Part shown: in pieces, positions 1-8,529 of the stretch
Numbering within the stretch: the first letter of the stretch is position 1
Layout: each line of letters opens with the position of its first letter
From: Bacillus gobiensis
Lineage (GTDB): Bacteria; Bacillota; Bacilli; Bacillales; Bacillaceae
Direction of reading: 5' to 3'
NCBI RefSeq assembly: GCF_001278705.1
Contig: NZ_CP012600.1
Coordinates: forward strand, 3,473,917-3,537,916
DNA: 64,000 bases
Translations under genes and position numbers: made by a program
Notes under the pieces: model-generated
Told to the model about the DNA's origin: nothing
What the model saw: the letters and a program-made list of their open reading frames with translations, nothing else
Database searches by the model: none

Positions 1-879
1 ATCCTGTACAAATGTTTGATCGGTTACATTCCGAAGTTCAAGTACAGGTTTGTTTGTTACCCTTTTACCGGTGGCCTGCTTGCGCGTTTGGCGCTTGAAT
101 AGATCCTTCAGGTCCCTTCCGACCATTAATTTGACCAGATGCTCCGGGTTGGTTTCTTCGATTGGTCCGCTTGCGATCCAATCCCCGTCACGTAAAACAG
201 TAAAACGATCGGATATTTTGAAGATTTCATCCATCCGATGCGAAATATAAATAATAGCTACCCCTTGCTTCTTCAAATCTTCGATGATCGTAAATAATTT
301 ATTTATTTCTTTATCAGATAAAGATGCCGTCGGTTCATCCATTATCAGCACCTCTGCCTTGAAGGACAAAGCTCTCGCAATTTCCACCACCTGCTGCTCC
401 GCGACACTCAGCTTGGAAACAAGCGTCTTGGGGTTTAAGCTTGAGCCCATGGAGCGCAGAATGCTTCCCGCTTTCTCATGAACCTTTTCCCAATCGACTA
501 TCCCAAAGGTTTTTTTCGGAAATTTGGTACCCATTAATATATTTTCACTAATGGTTAGGTTGGGTGAAAGATTCAGCTCCTGATGGATGACACTGATCCC
601 TTTGTTTCTTGCTTCTAGCGGCGATTTCCACTCAATGGGTGAGTCCTTATATACAATTTCTCCATTTGCATCCGGAGTGTATATCCCGCCTAAAATCTTC
701 ATCAAAGTCGACTTTCCGGCTCCGTTTTCCCCCATCAGCGCATGGACTTCACCGGGATATAGGGATATTTTTACGTCTTTTAGCACCTTGACACTTGAAA
801 AAGTTTTGCTGATGTTCTTCATTTCAAGTACAGGCCGCGGCATTTCTCCTGCATCAATGAATACCTGCTCGCTTCCCAC
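1..879 (-). CDS. Ribose-type sugar ABC transporter, ATP-binding protein (3' end outside window)
   Basis: This is the first 293 codons of an RbsA/MglA-type ATPase that energises sugar uptake at the inner face of the membrane. A GTG start at 879 is preceded by AAAGGAGGAAG at good spacing. The first ABC domain shows Walker A GENGAGKST (about residues 50-58), the signature region LSVAEQQ and Walker B VLIMDEPT. The second ABC domain has just begun when the window ends, as expected for the roughly 500-residue duplicated RbsA family. It lies 65 bp downstream of the binding-protein gene on the same strand, so the two form an operon; a permease gene probably follows off the left edge. The substrate is unproven; the neighbouring levanase suggests fructose or a short fructan. 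Confidence 0.93.
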   Translation of the reverse strand, partial: MGSEQVFIDAGEMPRPVLEMKNISKTFSSVKVLKDVKISLYPGEVHALMGENGAGKSTLMKILGGIYTPDANGEIVYKDSPIEWKSPLEARNKGISVIHQELNLSPNLTISENILMGTKFPKKTFGIVDWEKVHEKAGSILRSMGSSLNPKTLVSKLSVAEQQVVEIARALSFKAEVLIMDEPTASLSDKEINKLFTIIEDLKKQGVAIIYISHRMDEIFKISDRFTVLRDGDWIASGPIEETNPEHLVKLMVGRDLKDLFKRQTRKQATGKRVTNKPVLELRNVTDQTFVQD

Positions 880-943
880 CAGATCTTCCTCCTTTTGTTA
901 GAACATACAGTCCGATAAGCGGACTGTATGTTCCTTATTTCTC

Positions 944-1918
944 TTACCAGCCTTTATAAGAATCCAAATTATCCTGGGTGACAAGGTCAACCGGAACCTT
1001 GATCAAACCTTCGACTTTCTCTCCGTCTTTGATCTTTTGACCGATTTCGATTGCTTCTTTCACAATTTCATCTGGATGCTGTGCGGATGTTGCGGCAATC
1101 GTACTGCCTTCTTTTTTCATTGCATCTATTGCTTCCGGAGCTCCGTCTACTCCGACAATAAAGAATTCATCCTGCCGTCCCGCTTGTTCTTGAGCAATTT
1201 GGACGCCCAGCGCTTCAGGGTCGTTGATAGCAAAGATGGCATCCAATGACCCTTTTGGATTCGCTTCAAGAATATTTTCTGTTACTGTAAGCGCTTTTTC
1301 TCTGCTGCCTTCACCATTTTGTTTCGCTACAACTTCGATACCAGAATCCTTGATGGCTTCTTCAAACCCTTTAATCCTGTCCGTTACGGCTGAAACGGGC
1401 GGTCCATCGATGATTGCAATCTTGCCTTTGCCGCCAAGCTCCTTCACGACATATTCCCCTGCGAGTTTACCAGCTTGATAGTTATCAGACGTAATTGTTG
1501 CATCTACTCCGCCTTCTGCATCAACATCCACGGCAATCACCGGAATTCCTGCAGATTTAGCTTGAGCCACAGCGCCCGCGATTCCTTTTGAATCAACTGC
1601 ATTTAATAGAATTAAGTCCACTTTCTTAGTAATGAAGTTTTCGATTTGTGTCGTTTGCTTTGCCAAATCATAATCGGCGCTTTCAGCGATGACCTTGGCA
1701 CCCATTTCTTCACCTGCTTTTTTCGCACCGTCAGCCATCGATACGAAAAAAGGGTTTGCAAGTGTTCCGACCGTCAAGCCGATAACCATTTGATCTCCTT
1801 CTCCGCCTTCTTTGTTTTCACTGCCTCCAGACGTAGGCTCCTCCATACTGCATGCACCTAATAAAAGTAATATGAAAGTCATCATTACAGCCAAAGCAAA
1901 TCTTAAAGTCTTTTTCAT
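944..1918 (-). CDS. Sugar-binding lipoprotein of a ribose-type ABC transporter
   Basis: A 324-residue periplasmic-binding-protein-like lipoprotein (RbsB/peripla_BP_4 family) that captures a sugar outside the membrane. The N-terminus is a lipoprotein signal with lipobox LGAC, giving a modified Cys23, followed by a Gly/Glu/Ser-rich tether. The mature part has family hallmarks: GLTVGTLANPFFVSM at the start of lobe 1, a DSKGIAGAV-type hinge region and the VGVDGAPEA motif near the C-terminus. It is the first gene of the operon with the downstream ATPase. A perfect catabolite-responsive element lies about 41 bp upstream, so glucose repression through CcpA is likely. The exact sugar cannot be read from sequence; fructose is my inference from the divergent levanase gene. 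Confidence 0.93.
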   Translation of the reverse strand: MKKTLRFALAVMMTFILLLLGACSMEEPTSGGSENKEGGEGDQMVIGLTVGTLANPFFVSMADGAKKAGEEMGAKVIAESADYDLAKQTTQIENFITKKVDLILLNAVDSKGIAGAVAQAKSAGIPVIAVDVDAEGGVDATITSDNYQAGKLAGEYVVKELGGKGKIAIIDGPPVSAVTDRIKGFEEAIKDSGIEVVAKQNGEGSREKALTVTENILEANPKGSLDAIFAINDPEALGVQIAQEQAGRQDEFFIVGVDGAPEAIDAMKKEGSTIAATSAQHPDEIVKEAIEIGQKIKDGEKVEGLIKVPVDLVTQDNLDSYKGW

Positions 1919-1958
1919 TGTTGTTTATCCCCCATCGTTAATAAAATTTGATCCCCTT

Positions 1959-1972
1959 TGTTAGCGCTTTCA
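1959..1972. promoter_or_regulatory. Catabolite-responsive element (cre), CcpA operator
   Basis: On the minus strand the site reads TGAAAGCGCTAACA, a full match to the cre consensus TGWNANCGNTNWCA. It sits 41 bp upstream of the binding-protein gene. It should confer CcpA/HPr-Ser-P repression on the sugar transporter. Confidence 0.85.
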
Positions 1973-2104
1973 TTAATATTATAAAGAAAAGCCCAATGTG
2001 CAGCTGGCCCCCCTCACCTCCACTGATTGTTTCTCCACCACTCACTTTGAACGAAAATGACCGTTAATGATTATTTGAGTGAATGGTATTGATTGATTTT
2101 GATT

Positions 2105-2118
2105 ATAAAGCGTTTTCA
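2105..2118. promoter_or_regulatory. Imperfect cre-like site in the divergent levanase/transporter region
   Basis: ATAAAGCGTTTTCA matches 10 of the 12 positions of the cre consensus; only the leading TG is missing. It lies between the divergent transporter and levanase genes, about 320 bp before the levanase start. It could be a second CcpA site or an operator for a LacI-type regulator not seen in this window. The rest of the 1973-2439 gap is AT-rich and shows no gene. Confidence 0.45.
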
Positions 2119-2439
2119 ATAATTGTCAATATATTTTAACAATTCTTTTTCATAAAAAACGGGACTAAATACCTCTGTCAATTTCAATAAAATAAAATTT
2201 GAGTTATTATATGAATCGGTAAAGGCGTTGATACAATAAGTACAATGGCTGATTGGGAAATAATACTTCTTTTTATCAAGGTTTTTATGGTTTAGCCTTT
2301 TAGTAGGAGTAATATTTTAGTATACTTAAATTTTTCAGAATTTTAGGTGTAAAAAATTTCGATTCTTGCGTAATAATAGAGAAGGATGCTAGAATTCTAA
2401 TTTATTAAATAAAAATGATTAAAGGAGACAGGAGACTGC

Positions 2440-4515
2440 ATGAATAAGAAAAAGATATTCATCTTTTCACTCGTCTTTGTGCTGTGTATCGCTTCTGGCA
2501 TAACCACTTATTATATAGTAAAACCCAAGCAAGAAGCACAGCAAAATGATAATGTAACTAAACCACCAGTTCAAGCTAACAGTTATTATAACGAGCTGTA
2601 CCGGCCTCAATTCCATTATTCACCAGAGGCAAACTGGATGAACGATCCGAATGGAATGGTTTTCCATAAGGGTGAATACCATTTGTTTTATCAGTACCAT
2701 CCTTACGATGCGAAATGGGGACCAATGCATTGGGGACATGCAGTAAGTAAAGACCTTGTCCATTGGGAGCATCGTCCCGTTGCATTTACTCCGGATCATA
2801 ATGGAGACATCTTCTCTGGCAGTATTGTTGTTGATCACAACAATACAAGCGGATTTGGCAAGGATGCACTCGTTGCCTTATACACGCAAAACAAAGATGG
2901 CCATCAAGTCCAGAGCTTGGCCTACAGCACGGATGACGGAAACACATGGACAAAATATGAAGGCAATCCGATTATGAAAGACTTTCCTGATCCGGATTGG
3001 CGTGATCCGAAAGTCTTTTGGCACGAAGAAACAAAATCATGGATTATGCCTTTAGCGGCTAAAGATAAAGTGATGCTGTATACGTCACCAAACTTAAAGG
3101 ATTGGTCATTCGCGAGTGAATATAAGCCGCAAAACGCGAGCGGAGCAACACTATTGGAATGTCCTGAACTTTTCCCTCTCCCGGTTGACGGAGAAAAAGA
3201 TAAGCAGAAGTGGGTTTTGACAACCAGCTTGGGAGATGGAGCGATTGCCGGCGGCTCAGGGATGGAGTATTACGTCGGAACTTTTGACGGCAAGACATTC
3301 ACACCTGATAAACCGGAAGCCGAGTGGATCGATTACGGTGCTGACTTTTACGCTGGCGTCACATGGGAAAACGCGCCGAACAACGATCAATACCGTACCA
3401 TGATTGCCTGGATGAGCAACTGGAAGTATGCAAATGATACTCCGACATCTGCTTGGAGAAGTGCAATGACCGTTCCGAGAAAGCTTGAATTAAAAACGTC
3501 CCAAAATGGCGAGGTTAAGCTGGTTCAATCACCGATTCAAGAATTGGAGACGCTTCGCGGCAAAGAAAAATCATATCCATCTCAAGTGATCAAGCCGAAC
3601 ACCAATTTTTTGGCGAATGCAAAAGGTGATACAGTTGAGCTCGTTGCCGACTTTAAGGTAGACGAAATGACAACTTCAAAGGCATTCGGTTTCAGGGTAC
3701 GAAAAGGCGATGATCAAGCAACTTCGATTGGATATAACAATGAGAAGAAGACAATTTATCTCGACCGTTCTTTCTCAGGAGAAAGTTATTTTAATGATCA
3801 ATTTGCCAAAGTTCATGAAGCGCCGTTAGAACCCGTTGATGGACATGTGAAAATGCGTATTCTCGTCGATCGTTCATCCGTTGAACTCTTCGGCAATGAC
3901 GGTCAAGTATCCATTACGGATCAAATTTTTCCTAAGGGGTCAAGTGACGGGATAGAGCTCTTCTCAAGCGACGGGGACGTAACCCTTGAGTCCCTTCATG
4001 TCTATCCGCTTAACCGCATATGGGGTAACAGTTTGTTTCATTCAAATCTGAGCGGATGGGAAGCGTTAAATGGCCGATGGGCAGATACCATTTCGGGGAC
4101 ACAAGGCAGCGATACAGTCGACTCTTTTAAACTAGCAGATTCAAGAGGAAAAGATTTCACGTACGAAACAGATGTAAAGATAGGAAATCAAGGTGCTGGA
4201 GGCCTCGTGTTCCGCTCTGACAAAACAGCCAAAAATGCGTATGTCGCAACAATTGATCAACCCGGACAGATGGTGAAACTTTGGAAAAAAGTGGACGGTG
4301 AAGCATCAATTTTAGCTACGTATCCCGCTAAAATTGATCCTGAAACGACAAATCACTTAAAAGTCACTACAGAGGGTAAAGAAATAAAGGTGCATTTTAA
4401 TGATCAATTAGCGATCCGAACCAAAGATAATTCGCTCTCTTCCGGTTATTTCGGCTTAAATGTCTGGAACGGAACGAGTACCTTTCAAAACGTGAATACC
4501 TATCCGAAGAAATAA
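2440..4515 (+). CDS. sacC: Secreted levanase/exo-fructosidase (GH32) with CBM66-like module
   Basis: A 691-residue extracellular beta-fructosidase hydrolysing levan, inulin or sucrose to fructose. Residues 1-28 form a hydrophobic signal or anchor segment. The GH32 five-blade propeller carries all three acidic motifs: WMNDPNG (nucleophile Asp69), WRDPK (Asp189) and the acid/base in ECPEL (Glu240). A C-terminal beta-sandwich from about residue 530 (SLFHSNLSGWE to the end) resembles the fructan-binding CBM66 of Bacillus subtilis SacC, which has nearly the same total length (677). The start has a good AAAGGAGA Shine-Dalgarno. No LPxTG sorting motif or lipobox is visible, so release or N-terminal membrane retention are both possible. 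It is divergent from a sugar ABC transporter that probably imports the released fructose. Confidence 0.95.
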   Translation: MNKKKIFIFSLVFVLCIASGITTYYIVKPKQEAQQNDNVTKPPVQANSYYNELYRPQFHYSPEANWMNDPNGMVFHKGEYHLFYQYHPYDAKWGPMHWGHAVSKDLVHWEHRPVAFTPDHNGDIFSGSIVVDHNNTSGFGKDALVALYTQNKDGHQVQSLAYSTDDGNTWTKYEGNPIMKDFPDPDWRDPKVFWHEETKSWIMPLAAKDKVMLYTSPNLKDWSFASEYKPQNASGATLLECPELFPLPVDGEKDKQKWVLTTSLGDGAIAGGSGMEYYVGTFDGKTFTPDKPEAEWIDYGADFYAGVTWENAPNNDQYRTMIAWMSNWKYANDTPTSAWRSAMTVPRKLELKTSQNGEVKLVQSPIQELETLRGKEKSYPSQVIKPNTNFLANAKGDTVELVADFKVDEMTTSKAFGFRVRKGDDQATSIGYNNEKKTIYLDRSFSGESYFNDQFAKVHEAPLEPVDGHVKMRILVDRSSVELFGNDGQVSITDQIFPKGSSDGIELFSSDGDVTLESLHVYPLNRIWGNSLFHSNLSGWEALNGRWADTISGTQGSDTVDSFKLADSRGKDFTYETDVKIGNQGAGGLVFRSDKTAKNAYVATIDQPGQMVKLWKKVDGEASILATYPAKIDPETTNHLKVTTEGKEIKVHFNDQLAIRTKDNSLSSGYFGLNVWNGTSTFQNVNTYPKK

Positions 4516-4524
4516 AGTGAACCT

Positions 4525-4717
4525 TCAGTGGGGGCTTCGACGAAATAGGATGTGCTAGTGCAGGCCCCCGCACAGGATGCCTGAGTAACTAGCCTTCGTA
4601 CATTCGTCCCCCACTGACAAGTTTGGTTAAGCCAATCCTAACTTTTACGGGCAGCCCGCCCCCCACCTAGACATCTTTAGGATAACCTAAAGTCTTTCGA
4701 GGTGGGGGGCTTACTGC
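4525..4717. ncRNA. Candidate structured RNA or palindromic element (two large stem arms)
   Basis: A gene-free stretch with dense nested complementarity. Arm 1: stem 4525-4534 with 4608-4617 (10 bp), continuing as 4540-4544 with 4603-4607, then 4554-4559 with 4588-4593, then 4561-4565 with 4579-4583. Arm 2: 4651-4654 with 4714-4717, 4659-4668 with 4700-4709 (10 bp), and 4675-4681 with 4686-4692 closed by an ATAA tetraloop. Internal loops are asymmetric, and neither arm is followed by a T-run, so simple termination does not explain it. The GTGGGGG half of arm 1 could alternatively pair with the CCCCCAC of arm 2. It may be an independent RNA, a transposon-derived palindromic repeat, or the processed 3' end of the levanase mRNA. 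Strand is unknown. Confidence 0.5.
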
Positions 4718-4799
4718 TTGTAATGTGGTGAATTGATATGCAGCTGGAAAACAAAAATTCATGGTATTACTAAAGCTTATTCATTCAAATACAACACAG

Positions 4800-5150
4800 C
4801 TAAAGAGCAATATCATCTATTTCTTTAGGAAAATTAAAAGTCCCATCTTTTTTAAGCTCAAAATTAATTACTTTAAATACGGCATCCGCATGTAATGAAC
4901 CATAAATATGTGGATATAATTTTCCTGTCTCATATAAATCTTCGTAAATAATCTTAGCTTTGACTTTATTTGAGTCTATACACAAAAGTACCAGACCAGT
5001 ATGTCCCTTAAATAAAAAATTAGCTACTTCAATTACTTGCTCTTTTGTAGAACAATGTATAAAACCATCACTTTCTAAACTTGAGGGAGCATAAATACCC
5101 TTATCTTTCGCTTTTAACCATTCTTCATTATCAACAATATGCAGTATCAA
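4800..5150 (-). CDS. DUF952 family protein
   Basis: A 116-residue soluble protein with the DUF952 (COG3502) pattern: an N-terminal ILHIV, then APSSLESDGFIHCST, and LYPHIYG near the C-terminus. The family has no firmly assigned biochemical role; its fold has been compared with ADP-ribosyltransferases, which I mention only as background. The TTG start at 5150 follows GGAGG with 8 nt spacing. It stands alone, between the structured element at 4.6 kb and the divergent aldehyde dehydrogenase. The codon composition is noticeably AT-rich. Confidence 0.8.
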   Translation of the reverse strand: MILHIVDNEEWLKAKDKGIYAPSSLESDGFIHCSTKEQVIEVANFLFKGHTGLVLLCIDSNKVKAKIIYEDLYETGKLYPHIYGSLHADAVFKVINFELKKDGTFNFPKEIDDIAL

Positions 5151-5339
5151 TCTTAATTCCTCCCTTGATAATCATAATTAAATTATCACCACTAAAATTA
5201 GAAAAAATTTACATAATTTTCTCATTGTTTTAACGACATCGCAAGGAGTTTATTGTACAATGTCGAAAATGTAATATTGGAGGCTGACACATTACTATTA
5301 CTATCAATAATAAATCCAAATTTACAGGAGGATTTAAAA

Positions 5340-6794
5340 ATGAATATTCAATCACTTTCCAAGCAATACATAGACGGAATCTGGAGGGATGGTCAGAGCG
5401 AGAGCAGGCTTTCCGACATCAATCCTTATAATGGAGAGGTTTTAGCAGCATTTACAATGGCGAATGTAGATGACGTTGATTTATCTTATAAAGCGGCTTT
5501 AAAAGCGAAGGAAGATTGGGATAAAGTTAATCCTTATCAAAAGCGTGATATTCTCGAGAAGGCTGTTAGCTACATCGATGATAACGAAGAGGATATTGCC
5601 AACATTATTATGGATGAGTTAGGTGGAACTAGGTTAAAGGCTGCCTTTGAAATCGGTTTGGTTAAAAATATGATTAAGGAAGCGGCTACCTTTCCTTTAC
5701 GGATAGAAGGAAAAATATTACCTTCAATTGAGGATGGGAAAGAGAATCGATTATATCGTACTCCGGTTGGTGTGGTAGGCGTAATCAGCCCGTTTAATTT
5801 CCCGTTTTTCCTATCGGTTAAATCGGTTGCGCCTGCATTAGGTGCGGGAAATGGCGTTGTGTTAAAGCCGCATGAAGAAACACCGATTACTGGAGGAACC
5901 CTGATTGCGAAAATTTTTGAAGAGGCTGGCATTCCAAAGGGGTTATTAAATGTTGTGGTAACAGATATCGATGAGATTGGGGATGCATTTGTTGAGCATC
6001 CGATTCCAAGAGTTATATCCTTTACTGGTTCCACGAAGGTCGGAAGTCATATTGGTCAGCTGGCAGTTAAGAACTTTAAAAAGCCGCTATTAGAGTTAGG
6101 CGGAAACAGCGCATTTATCATTTTGGATGATGCAGATATTGATTACGCGGTAAATGCAGCAACATTCAGCCGCTTTACCCACCAGGGACAAATTTGTATG
6201 TCTGCAAACCGTATTTTTGTTCATAAAAGAATTTATGAGGAATTTATCGAGAAGTACAAAGCTAAGGTAGCTTCGCTTAAGGTTGGAGATCCTAGAGATC
6301 CTGAGACGGTTATCGGTCCGGTGATGAATGAAAGACAGGCAGTAAATCTTCAATTGCAAATTAATCGAGGGCTGGAGCAAGGAGCAAAAGCTGTACTTAA
6401 AGGAAATATTTCCGGAACTATCGTTGAACCCACGATTTTAACCGATGTTACACCAGATATGCAGATAGCTCAGGAAGAATTATTTGGGCCTGTTGTGTAT
6501 GTTGTACCATTCGAATCAGAGGAAGAAGCTATTTTGTTGGCTAATGATACAGAATATGGATTGAGTGGAGCCATTCATACAGGTGATCTCAACCGCGGAG
6601 TAGAAATGGCTAAGAAGATACATACAGGGATGATTCATGTAAATGATATCACGATAAACGATGAACCGATCGTGGCATTCGGCGGTGTAAAACAATCAGG
6701 ACTTGGCCGTTTGAACGGTGAATGGAGTTTAGAGGAATTTACGACGTTAAAATGGATTTCAGTGAATTATGATCAGAGAAGCTTTCCATATTAA
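5340..6794 (+). CDS. NAD(P)+-dependent aldehyde dehydrogenase (vanillin/benzaldehyde type)
   Basis: A 484-residue cytosolic aldehyde dehydrogenase oxidising an aldehyde to its acid. The full catalytic set is present: the Rossmann/cofactor region VVLKPHEETP and FTGSTKVG, general base Glu252 in LELGG, catalytic Cys286 in HQGQICMSANR and the LFGPVV motif. Overall it resembles the Bacillus subtilis YfmT (vanillin dehydrogenase) group of aromatic aldehyde dehydrogenases, so an aromatic substrate is likely but not proven. The start at 5340 is chosen because AGGAGG lies 9 nt upstream; an in-frame extension back to 5253 lacks a ribosome binding site. It is a single gene followed by a strong terminator. 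Confidence 0.93.
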   Translation: MNIQSLSKQYIDGIWRDGQSESRLSDINPYNGEVLAAFTMANVDDVDLSYKAALKAKEDWDKVNPYQKRDILEKAVSYIDDNEEDIANIIMDELGGTRLKAAFEIGLVKNMIKEAATFPLRIEGKILPSIEDGKENRLYRTPVGVVGVISPFNFPFFLSVKSVAPALGAGNGVVLKPHEETPITGGTLIAKIFEEAGIPKGLLNVVVTDIDEIGDAFVEHPIPRVISFTGSTKVGSHIGQLAVKNFKKPLLELGGNSAFIILDDADIDYAVNAATFSRFTHQGQICMSANRIFVHKRIYEEFIEKYKAKVASLKVGDPRDPETVIGPVMNERQAVNLQLQINRGLEQGAKAVLKGNISGTIVEPTILTDVTPDMQIAQEELFGPVVYVVPFESEEEAILLANDTEYGLSGAIHTGDLNRGVEMAKKIHTGMIHVNDITINDEPIVAFGGVKQSGLGRLNGEWSLEEFTTLKWISVNYDQRSFPY

Positions 6795-6917
6795 AAGGAC
6801 AATCCGTATGATGAGGAATCATCGGTGAAACATTGATGTGGTCCTTAGCAAGGATGAAATAAAATCACACGTATAATCAATCGACTCATTATCGTACTGT
6901 GAGTTGTTGGCAATAAC

Positions 6918-6952
6918 AAAACAGCTTCCAGACTCAGAAGCTGTTTTAATTT
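6918..6952 (+). terminator. Rho-independent terminator after aldehyde dehydrogenase
   Basis: An 11-bp perfect inverted repeat, AAAACAGCTTC with GAAGCTGTTTT, and a short loop, followed by AATTTT. The remaining 6953-7166 shows no gene. Confidence 0.8.
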
Positions 6953-7166
6953 TGGAGTTGTATCAAAGATAAGGGATGCTTCATTAAAATCTATGATTTA
7001 GTTAGAGAGGTTCACAACAATCAATTAAACGTGGATGTATTACGAAATTGTTTGGAAAGTAAAATTAGTTAGGGGTAGAACTACAACTACACACATTCCC
7101 AAAAAATGAAAATGATCTAATGTCAAAATAAATCGGTCTGGTCCACTGCGCTTTTGGAGAAGTGTT

Positions 7167-7592
7167 TTATTTGTTGGGTTCAGCTGGTACTGAAATATTT
7201 TCAAGGGTTTTTCCGGATTTTTCATCCGACTGATGACTTACAGCTAAATCACCAAGAGAAACGATACCGACTAATTTGTCATTTTCCACAATAGGAAGTC
7301 GACGAATTTGATGCTGGGACATTATATTGGCAGCTTCTTCAACTGACATTTCTTTGGTTCCACTCACAACATCATTTGTCATTAATTTAGAAATACTAGA
7401 TTCACCAGAAAGGTTGTTTGCTAATCCTTTTACGACTATATCGCGATCCGTTATGATCCCCAATAATTTTTCGTTTTCACATATTGGAATTACTCCTACA
7501 TCAAGGTCTTTCATTTTCACCGCTGCTTCGGTACAAGAATTTTCAGGAGTACAACAATCAACATCGGCTGTCATGACTTCAGCAACTTTCAT
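7167..7592 (-). CDS. Two-CBS-domain protein (YhcV-like)
   Basis: A 141-residue protein made almost entirely of two CBS domains (about residues 7-60 and 70-125), each with the GIITDRDIV / GIVSLGDLA-type ending typical of CBS repeats. Such stand-alone Bateman modules usually bind adenine nucleotides and regulate partners. It resembles Bacillus subtilis YhcV in length and pattern. It starts at ATG 7592 after a GGAGG sequence and is monocistronic. The Asp/Cys-rich VDCCTPENSCTEA segment near the N-terminus is slightly unusual. Confidence 0.88.
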   Translation of the reverse strand: MKVAEVMTADVDCCTPENSCTEAAVKMKDLDVGVIPICENEKLLGIITDRDIVVKGLANNLSGESSISKLMTNDVVSGTKEMSVEEAANIMSQHQIRRLPIVENDKLVGIVSLGDLAVSHQSDEKSGKTLENISVPAEPNK

Positions 7593-7748
7593 GATAATTC
7601 CTCCCTCATTATTTTTTAGTTTCTTATTTTATTTAATACCCATTCTATCTCTTATAAAACACTTCCAATTTGGTGATCCCTATATCCAAAAACAAACTCA
7701 AAAATAATTAGTGCTTAAACGAAACAAAGATCTGTTACCCAAAGAAAT

Positions 7749-7790
7749 AATCCCCAACTTCAGGTCAAGAAGTTGAGGATTCAATTGTTT
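7749..7790. terminator. Hairpin between the CBS gene and the small secreted-protein gene
   Basis: AATCCCCAACTT pairs with AAGTTGAGGATT with a single mismatch across a 9-nt loop. It lies downstream of the minus-strand gene ending at 7881 and may terminate it; the T-run is weak on both strands. Confidence 0.4.
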
Positions 7791-7880
7791 TAATAAGCTT
7801 AGAAAAGGACTTTCTTATATTATCTACAAAAGAAATTCGACTGATCATTTATATATTAAGGTATTCGGCCGTTCGTTCAC

Positions 7881-8152
7881 TCATTCACCGAACTTTCCAA
7901 ATCCTTGGGGGGAAAGTATATCATCCGATACTTTAGTTATCTTCATATTCACAGAAGACTGATCATTAACTCCGTCTTCTAAACCATCATTTGCAACAAC
8001 CGGGTCTTCATTTGGATTGCCCTCTTGCCAACCCATTTTATCCCCTATTGGGTCAAGATTGTGGTCTTCAGCTCTAACAAATTCACCACTAACCCCTGTT
8101 GCAAAAAAAGTCCCGTGACAATTAAAGCGCTTAGAAAAATCCATTTTTTCAT
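7881..8152 (-). pseudogene. Small secreted protein, frameshifted in a homopolymer
   Basis: From ATG 8152, which has GTGAGGT 6 nt upstream, the reading frame encodes a classic signal peptide (MKKWIFLSALIVTG) and then runs out of frame at a run of seven identical bases (8103-8109). The downstream acidic mature region, ending PQGFGKFGE at 7881, is intact but one base out of phase. Adding one base to the run joins the signal peptide to a mature part beginning SGEFVRAEDHNLDP, about 90 residues in total. An in-phase ORF also reaches the mature part from 8186, but it has no signal peptide and no good ribosome binding site. I do not recognise the family. It is a sequencing error, phase variation or a true pseudogene. 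Confidence 0.65.
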
Positions 8153-8529
8153 CTGCGACCTCACTTCTCTTCATCAAAATATTCATTGTAATTTTTCAAA
8201 AGTAAATCATTCTTCTAATCCATTAGACAAAGGAATGTTTTACGATAAAAATGATGCATTTGAGACCCATATACCCTGCAAGCTTTCCCCAACCTTTATA
8301 GTCTTGTTTCCTCTATTTTATTACCATATTATAGCAAATTAGTTACGGATAATAAAGCTTATATGTCTTCATCCCTTTGTAAAAATTTATTACTGAAACA
8401 TGGATAAACGCTGACGCTGGAACATCCCAGCGTCTTTCATTTTGCAAACCAGAGAAAAAAGGAATTTACTATCAAGATGCGGAATAGAAAATAGAGAAAA
8501 AGTATTCTGATAGGAAAGGAAATTGACGG

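Noticed and set aside
5570..6034. 154-codon antisense open frame inside the aldehyde dehydrogenase gene
   Set aside because: It mirrors the codon structure of the real gene on the other strand and has no ribosome binding site or recognisable domain.
7881..8186. Using the longer frame from 8186 as a normal gene
   Set aside because: It has no signal peptide or good Shine-Dalgarno, whereas ATG 8152 in the other phase has both.
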